Assembly: GCA_025558095.1 (NCBI GenBank)
Contig: JAIVFI010000021.1
Coordinates: forward strand, 620,001 to 684,000
Direction: 5' to 3'
Length of the DNA: 64,000 bases
From: Hyaloraphidium curvatum
Taxonomy: Eukaryota > Monoblepharomycota > Hyaloraphidiomycetes > Hyaloraphidiales > Hyaloraphidiaceae
In this document: positions 57,101 through 64,000 of the stretch, in pieces
How positions within the stretch are numbered: the stretch's first letter is position 1
How the letters are laid out: every line of letters starts with the position of its first letter
Made by a program: the position numbers and the translations under genes
Notes under the pieces: generated by a model
The model's database searches: none
What the model was told of the DNA's origin: nothing
The model's input: only the letters and a program-made list of their open reading frames with translations

Positions 57101-60100
57101 ACGAATCCCACCTTCCTCAACTAGTGCATTCCACTCTTTTGTCCCTCTGAATGCTATTCTGTTCCACTCCAAGGGCACTGCACATCCGTTCCCTGCAGCA
57201 ATAAGCTTTTCTGTTGCTGCCCAGCCGTGCCGCCAGCCCAACAGACAGGGATGGAACGGTATTTGCGTCACCAATACATCTGATTCCTGATGCTGACCAT
57301 CTATGGGATCTGGAGCCTCAAGGAGCGTGGGATACGAATCCCACCTTCCTCATGCTGGATGCCCTCTGCTCTTTTGCCCCTCTGAATGCTATTCTGTTCC
57401 ACTCCAAGGGCACTGCACATCCGTTCCCTGCAGCAATAAGCTTTTCTGTTGCTGCCCAGCCGTGCCGCCAGCCCAACAGACAGGGATGGAACGGTATTTG
57501 CGTCACCAATACATCTGATTCCTGATGCTGACCATCTATGGGATCTGGAGCCTCAACGAGCATGGGATACGAATCCCACCTTCCTCGCGCGGGATACGAA
57601 TCCCACCTTCCTCAACTAGTGCATTCCACTCTTTTGTCCCTCTGAATGCTATTCTGTTCCACTCCAAGGGCACTGCACATCCGTTCCCTGCAGCAATAAG
57701 CTTTTCTGTTGCTGCCCAGCCGTGCCGCCAGCCCAACAGACAGGGATGGAACGGCATTTGCGTCACCAATACATCTGATTCCTGATGCTGACCATCTATG
57801 GGATCTGGAGCCTCAAGGAGCGTGGGATACGAATCCCACCTTCCTCGCGCGGGATACGAATCCCACCTTCCTCAACTAGTGCATTCCACTCTTTTGTCCC
57901 TCTGAATGCTATTCTGTTCCACTCCAAGGGCACTGCACATCCGTTCCCTGCAGCAATAAGCTTTTCTGTTGCTGCCCAGCCGTGCCGCCAGCCCAACAGA
58001 CAGGGATGGAACGGTATTTGCGTCACCAATACATCTGATTCCTGATGCTGACCATCTATGGGATCTGGAGCCTCAAGGAGCGTGGGATACGAATCCCACC
58101 TTCCTCATGCTGGATGCCCTCTGCTCTTTTGCCCCTCTGAATGCTATTCTGTTCCACTCCAAGGGCACTGCACATCCGTTCCCTGCAGCAATAAGCTTTT
58201 CTGTTGCTGCCCAGCCGTGCCGCCAGCCCAACAGACAGGGATGGAACGGTATTTGCGTCACCAATACATCTGATTCCTGATGCTGACCATCTATGGGATC
58301 TGGAGCCTCAAGGAGCGTGGGATACGAATCCCACCTTCCTCATGCTGGATGCCCTCTGCTCTTTTGCCCCTCTGAATGCTATTCTGTTCCACTCCAAGGG
58401 CACTGCACATCCGTTCCCTGCAGCAATAAGCTTTTCTGTTGCTGCCCAGCCGTGCCGCCAGCCCAACAGACAGGGATGGAACGGCATTTGCGTCACCAAT
58501 ACATCTGATTCCTGATGCTGACCATCTATGGGATCTGGAGCCTCAACGAGCATGGGATACGAATCCCACCTTCCTCGCGCGGGATACGAATCCCACCTTC
58601 CTCAACTAGTGCATTCCACTCTTTTGTCCCTCTGAATGCTATTCTGTTCCACTCCAAGGGCACTGCACATCCGTTCCCTGCAGCAATAAGCTTTTCTGTT
58701 GCTGCCCAGCCGTGCCGCCAGCCCAACAGACAGGGATGGAACGGTATTTGCGTCACCAATACATCTGATTCCTGATGCTGACCATCTATGGGATCTGGAG
58801 CCTCAACGAGCATGGGATACGAATCCCACCTTCCTCGCGCGGGATACGAATCCCACCTTCCTCAACTAGTGCATTCCACTCTTTTGTCCCTCTGAATGCT
58901 ATTCTGTTCCACTCCAAGGGCACTGCACATCCGTTCCCTGCAGCAATAAGCTTTTCTGTTGCTGCCCAGCCGTGCCGCCAGCCCAACAGACAGGGATGGA
59001 ACGGTATTTGCGTCACCAATACATCTGATTCCTGATGCTGACCATCTATGGGATCTGGAGCCTCAACGAGCATGGGATACGAATCCCACCTTCCTCGCGC
59101 GGGATACGAATCCCACCTTCCTCAACTAGTGCATTCCACTCTTTTGTCCCTCTGAATGCTATTCTGTTCCACTCCAAGGGCACTGCACATCCGTTCCCTG
59201 CAGCAATAAGCTTTTCTGTTGCTGCCCAGCCGTGCCGCCAGCCCAACAGACAGCAATGGAACGGCATTTGCGTCACCAATACATCTGATTCCTGATGCTG
59301 ACCATCTATGGGATCTGGAGCCTCAACGAGCATGGGATACGAATCCCACCTTCCTCGCGCGGGATACGAATCCCACCTTCCTCAACTAGTGCATTCCACT
59401 CTTTTGTCCCTCTGAATGCTATTCTGTTCCACTCCAAGGGCACTGCACATCCGTTCCCTGCAGCAATAAGCTTTTCTGTTGCTGCCCAGCCGTGCCGCCA
59501 GCCCAACAGACAGGGATGGAACGGTATTTGCGTCACCAATACATCTGATTCCTGATGCTGACCATCTATGGGATCTGGAGCCTCAAGGAGCGTGGGATAC
59601 GAATCCCACCTTCCTCATGCTGGATGCCCTCTGCTCTTTTGCCCCTCTGAATGCTATTCTGTTCCACTCCAAGGGCACTGCACATCCGTTCCCTGCAGCA
59701 ATAAGCTTTTCTGTTGCTGCCCAGCCGTGCCGCCAGCCCAACAGACAGGGATGGAACGGCATTTGCGTCACCAATACATCTGATTCCTGATGCTGACCAT
59801 CTATGGGATCTGGAGCCTCAAGGAGCGTGGGATACGAATCCCACCTTCCTCATGCTGGATGCCCTCTGCTCTTTTGCCCCTCTGAATGCTATTCTGTTCC
59901 ACTCCAAGGGCACTGCACATCCGTTCCCTGCAGCAATAAGCTTTTCTGTTGCTGCCCAGCCGTGCCGCCAGCCCAACAGACAGGGATGGAACGGCATTTG
60001 CGTCACCAATACATCTGATTCCTGATGCTGACCATCTATGGGATCTGGAGCCTCAAGGAGCGTGGGATACGAATCCCACCTTCCTCATGCTGGATGCCCT

Positions 60101-63100
60101 CTGCTCTTTTGCCCCTCTGAATGCTATTCTGTTCCACTCCAAGGGCACTGCACATCCGTTCCCTGCAGCAATAAGCTTTTCTGTTGCTGCCCAGCCGTGC
60201 CGCCAGCCCAACAGACAGGGATGGAACGGTATTTGCGTCACCAATACATCTGATTCCTGATGCTGACCATCTATGGGATCTGGAGCCTCAAGGAGCGTGG
60301 GATACGAATCCCACCTTCCTCATGCTGGATGCCCTCTGCTCTTTTGCCCCTCTGAATGCTATTCTGTTCCACTCCAAGGGCACTGCACATCCGTTCCCTG
60401 CAGCAATAAGCTTTTCTGTTGCTGCCCAGCCGTGCCGCCAGCCCAACAGACAGGGATGGAACGGCATTTGCGTCACCAATACATCTGATTCCTGATGCTG
60501 ACCATCTATGGGATCTGGAGCCTCAACGAGCATGGGATACGAATCCCACCTTCCTCGCGCGGGATACGAATCCCACCTTCCTCAACTAGTGCATTCCACT
60601 CTTTTGTCCCTCTGAATGCTATTCTGTTCCACTCCAAGGGCACTGCACATCCGTTCCCTGCAGCAATAAGCTTTTCTGTTGCTGCCCAGCCGTGCCGCCA
60701 GCCCAACAGACAGGGATGGAACGGTATTTGCGTCACCAATACATCTGATTCCTGATGCTGACCATCTATGGGATCTGGAGCCTCAACGAGCATGGGATAC
60801 GAATCCCACCTTCCTCGCGCGGGATACGAATCCCACCTTCCTCAACTAGTGCATTCCACTCTTTTGTCCCTCTGAATGCTATTCTGTTCCACTCCAAGGG
60901 CACTGCACATCCGTTCCCTGCAGCAATAAGCTTTTCTGTTGCTGCCCAGCCGTGCCGCCAGCCCAACAGACAGGGATGGAACGGTATTTGCGTCACCAAT
61001 ACATCTGATTCCTGATGCTGACCATCTATGGGATCTGGAGCCTCAACGAGCATGGGATACGAATCCCACCTTCCTCGCGCGGGATACGAATCCCACCTTC
61101 CTCAACTAGTGCATTCCACTCTTTTGTCCCTCTGAATGCTATTCTGTTCCACTCCAAGGGCACTGCACATCCGTTCCCTGCAGCAATAAGCTTTTCTGTT
61201 GCTGCCCAGCCGTGCCGCCAGCCCAACAGACAGGGATGGAACGGTATTTGCGTCACCAATACATCTGATTCCTGATGCTGACCATCTATGGGATCTGGAG
61301 CCTCAAGGAGCGTGGGATACGAATCCCACCTTCCTCATGCTGGATGCCCTCTGCTCTTTTGCCCCTCTGAATGCTATTCTGTTCCACTCCAAGGGCACTG
61401 CACATCCGTTCCCTGCAGCAATAAGCTTTTCTGTTGCTGCCCAGCCGTGCCGCCAGCCCAACAGACAGGGATGGAACGGTATTTGCGTCACCAATACATC
61501 TGATTCCTGATGCTGACCATCTATGGGATCTGGAGCCTCAAGGAGCGTGGGATACGAATCCCACCTTCCTCATGCTGGATGCCCTCTGCTCTTTTGCCCC
61601 TCTGAATGCTATTCTGTTCCACTCCAAGGGCACTGCACATCCGTTCCCTGCAGCAATAAGCTTTTCTGTTGCTGCCCAGCCGTGCCGCCAGCCCAACAGA
61701 CAGGGATGGAACGGCATTTGCGTCACCAATACATCTGATTCCTGATGCTGACCATCTATGGGATCTGGAGCCTCAACGAGCATGGGATACGAATCCCACC
61801 TTCCTCGCGCGGGATACGAATCCCACCTTCCTCAACTAGTGCATTCCACTCTTTTGTCCCTCTGAATGCTATTCTGTTCCACTCCAAGGGCACTGCACAT
61901 CCGTTCCCTGCAGCAATAAGCTTTTCTGTTGCTGCCCAGCCGTGCCGCCAGCCCAACAGACAGGGATGGAACGGTATTTGCGTCACCAATACATCTGATT
62001 CCTGATGCTGACCATCTATGGGATCTGGAGCCTCAACGAGCATGGGATACGAATCCCACCTTCCTCGCGCGGGATACGAATCCCACCTTCCTCAACTAGT
62101 GCATTCCACTCTTTTGTCCCTCTGAATGCTATTCTGTTCCACTCCAAGGGCACTGCACATCCGTTCCCTGCAGCAATAAGCTTTTCTGTTGCTGCCCAGC
62201 CGTGCCGCCAGCCCAACAGACAGGGATGGAACGGTATTTGCGTCACCAATACATCTGATTCCTGATGCTGACCATCTATGGGATCTGGAGCCTCAACGAG
62301 CATGGGATACGAATCCCACCTTCCTCGCGCGGGATACGAATCCCACCTTCCTCAACTAGTGCATTCCACTCTTTTGCCCCTCTGAATGCTATTCTGTTCC
62401 ACTCCAAGGGCACTGCACATCCGTTCCCTGCAGCAATAAGCTTTTCTGTTGCTGCCCAGCCGTGCCGCCAGCCCAACAGACAGCAATGGAACGGCATTTG
62501 CGTCACCAATACATCTGATTCCTGATGCTGACCATCTATGGGATCTGGAGCCTCAACGAGCATGGGATACGAATCCCACCTTCCTCGCGCGGGATACGAA
62601 TCCCACCTTCCTCAACTAGTGCATTCCACTCTTTTGTCCCTCTGAATGCTATTCTGTTCCACTCCAAGGGCACTGCACATCCGTTCCCTGCAGCAATAAG
62701 CTTTTCTGTTGCTGCCCAGCCGTGCCGCCAGCCCAACAGACAGGGATGGAACGGTATTTGCGTCACCAATACATCTGATTCCTGATGCTGACCATCTATG
62801 GGATCTGGAGCCTCAAGGAGCGTGGGATACGAATCCCACCTTCCTCATGCTGGATGCCCTCTGCTCTTTTGCCCCTCTGAATGCTATTCTGTTCCACTCC
62901 AAGGGCACTGCACATCCGTTCCCTGCAGCAATAAGCTTTTCTGTTGCTGCCCAGCCGTGCCGCCAGCCCAACAGACAGGGATGGAACGGTATTTGCGTCA
63001 CCAATACATCTGATTCCTGATGCTGACCATCTATGGGATCTGGAGCCTCAAGGAGCGTGGGATACGAATCCCACCTTCCTCATGCTGGATGCCCTCTGCT

Positions 63101-64000
63101 CTTTTGCCCCTCTGAATGCTATTCTGTTCCACTCCAAGGGCACTGCACATCCGTTCCCTGCAGCAATAAGCTTTTCTGTTGCTGCCCAGCCGTGCCGCCA
63201 GCCCAACAGACAGGGATGGAACGGCATTTGCGTCACCAATACATCTGATTCCTGATGCTGACCATCTATGGGATCTGGAGCCTCAACGAGCATGGGATAC
63301 GAATCCCACCTTCCTCGCGCGGGATACGAATCCCACCTTCCTCAACTAGTGCATTCCACTCTTTTGTCCCTCTGAATGCTATTCTGTTCCACTCCAAGGG
63401 CACTGCACATCCGTTCCCTGCAGCAATAAGCTTTTCTGTTGCTGCCCAGCCGTGCCGCCAGCCCAACAGACAGGGATGGAACGGTATTTGCGTCACCAAT
63501 ACATCTGATTCCTGATGCTGACCATCTATGGGATCTGGATCCTCAACGAGCATGGGATACGAATCCCACCTTCCTCGCGCGGGATACGAATCCCACCTTC
63601 CTCAACTAGTGCATTCCACTCTTTTGTCCCTCTGAATGCTATTCTGTTCCACTCCAAGGGCACTGCACATCCGTTCCCTGCAGCAATAAGCTTTTCTGTT
63701 GCTGCCCAGCCGTGCCGCCAGCCCAACAGACAGGGATGGAACGGTATTTGCGTCACCAATACATCTGATTCCTGATGCTGACCATCTATGGGATCTGGAG
63801 CCTCAACGAGCATGGGATACGAATCCCACCTTCCTCGCGCGGGATACGAATCCCACCTTCCTCAACTAGTGCATTCCACTCTTTTGTCCCTCTGAATGCT
63901 ATTCTGTTCCACTCCAAGGGCACTGCACATCCGTTCCCTGCAGCAATAAGCTTTTCTGTTGCTGCCCAGCCGTGCCGCCAGCCCAACAGACAGGGATGGA
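54149..64000 (+). repeat. Satellite, mixed 260/235-bp units (types A and B), running off the window
   Basis: About 39 tandem units, nearly all 260 bp (type A, two tRNA-end hairpins) or 235 bp (type B, one hairpin followed by ATGCTGGATGCCCTCTGC in place of the ACTAGTGC junction). One unit (about 54,582-54,815) is 233 bp, type A minus one hairpin. Marker variants are CAAGGAGCGTGGG versus CAACGAGCATGGG, GGGATGG versus GCAATGG, and GGTATTT versus GGCATTT. Unit order is not random: 235-260-260 occurs twice in succession from 56,535, and a 1,510-bp series from 58,045 recurs from 61,275. The array continues beyond the window end. Confidence 0.96.

Noticed and set aside
54149-64000. Dozens of 86-, 95- and 103-codon frames on both strands of the 260/235-bp array
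   Set aside because: Open frames on both strands in every unit come from low stop density in a repeated sequence, not from coding constraint.
50428-64000. CRISPR array
   Set aside because: Units are 235-395 bp, without short repeats alternating with unique spacers, and the genome is eukaryotic.
50428-64000. A tandem array of functional tRNA genes
   Set aside because: Only the T-arm and acceptor 3' strand are repeated; there is no D-arm or anticodon arm and the B box is mutated in all copies.

Overview
This is a gene-dense stretch of a nuclear eukaryotic genome, about 50 kb of single-copy genes followed by nearly 14 kb of tandem satellite. Genes alternate strand, lie 5-300 bp apart and are mostly split by very short GT-AG introns. 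The introns I could place by restoring conserved protein blocks are about 49-78 nt. The gene set suggests an opisthokont, most likely a fungus, possibly an early-diverging one: a Spg1/Tem1-type septation GTPase, a Sec66 (Sec71) translocon subunit, an eL6 with a fungal-style C-terminus, an Atp10 factor and a long-tailed class II myosin. Other Amorphea cannot be excluded from sequence alone.

Layout, left part (1-20 kb): 3' end of POLE2 (+), NAC beta/BTF3 (-), several uncharacterised genes, SPG1 (-), the cohesin kleisin RAD21 (+), SEC66 (-), cohesin SMC1 (-), V-ATPase subunit E (+), TRAPPC13 (+) and proteasome beta3 (-).

Middle part (20-44 kb): an uncharacterised gene (-), a myosin II heavy chain (+, 7.7 kb), a membrane-anchored PC-esterase-like protein (-), a GT90/CAP10 glycosyltransferase (-), SURF4/Erv29 (+), LSM2 (+), a TBC RabGAP (-), ATP10 (-), CK2 beta (+), a sulfotransferase-like type II membrane protein (-), p23/Sba1 (-), ribosomal eL6 (-) and eIF3e (+).

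Right part (44-64 kb): about 2 kb with a decayed tRNA-like sequence, an uncharacterised nuclear-looking gene (46.1-48.7 kb), about 1.6 kb without a clear gene, an intron-containing tRNA-Leu(AAG), and a satellite array that starts at the last bases of that tRNA and runs off the window end. The repeat units carry a mutated copy of the tRNA 3' end (T-arm and acceptor strand). This is the most unusual feature of the window: a satellite apparently seeded from a tRNA gene's 3' half, organised in 260, 235 and 395 bp unit types with higher-order duplication.

Functional themes are housekeeping: chromosome cohesion (RAD21, SMC1), replication (POLE2), cytokinesis (SPG1, myosin II), secretion and membrane traffic (SEC66, TRAPPC13, SURF4, TBC), protein synthesis and folding (BTF3, eL6, eIF3e, p23, proteasome beta3), and Golgi-type glycan modification (PC-esterase, GT90, sulfotransferase-like).
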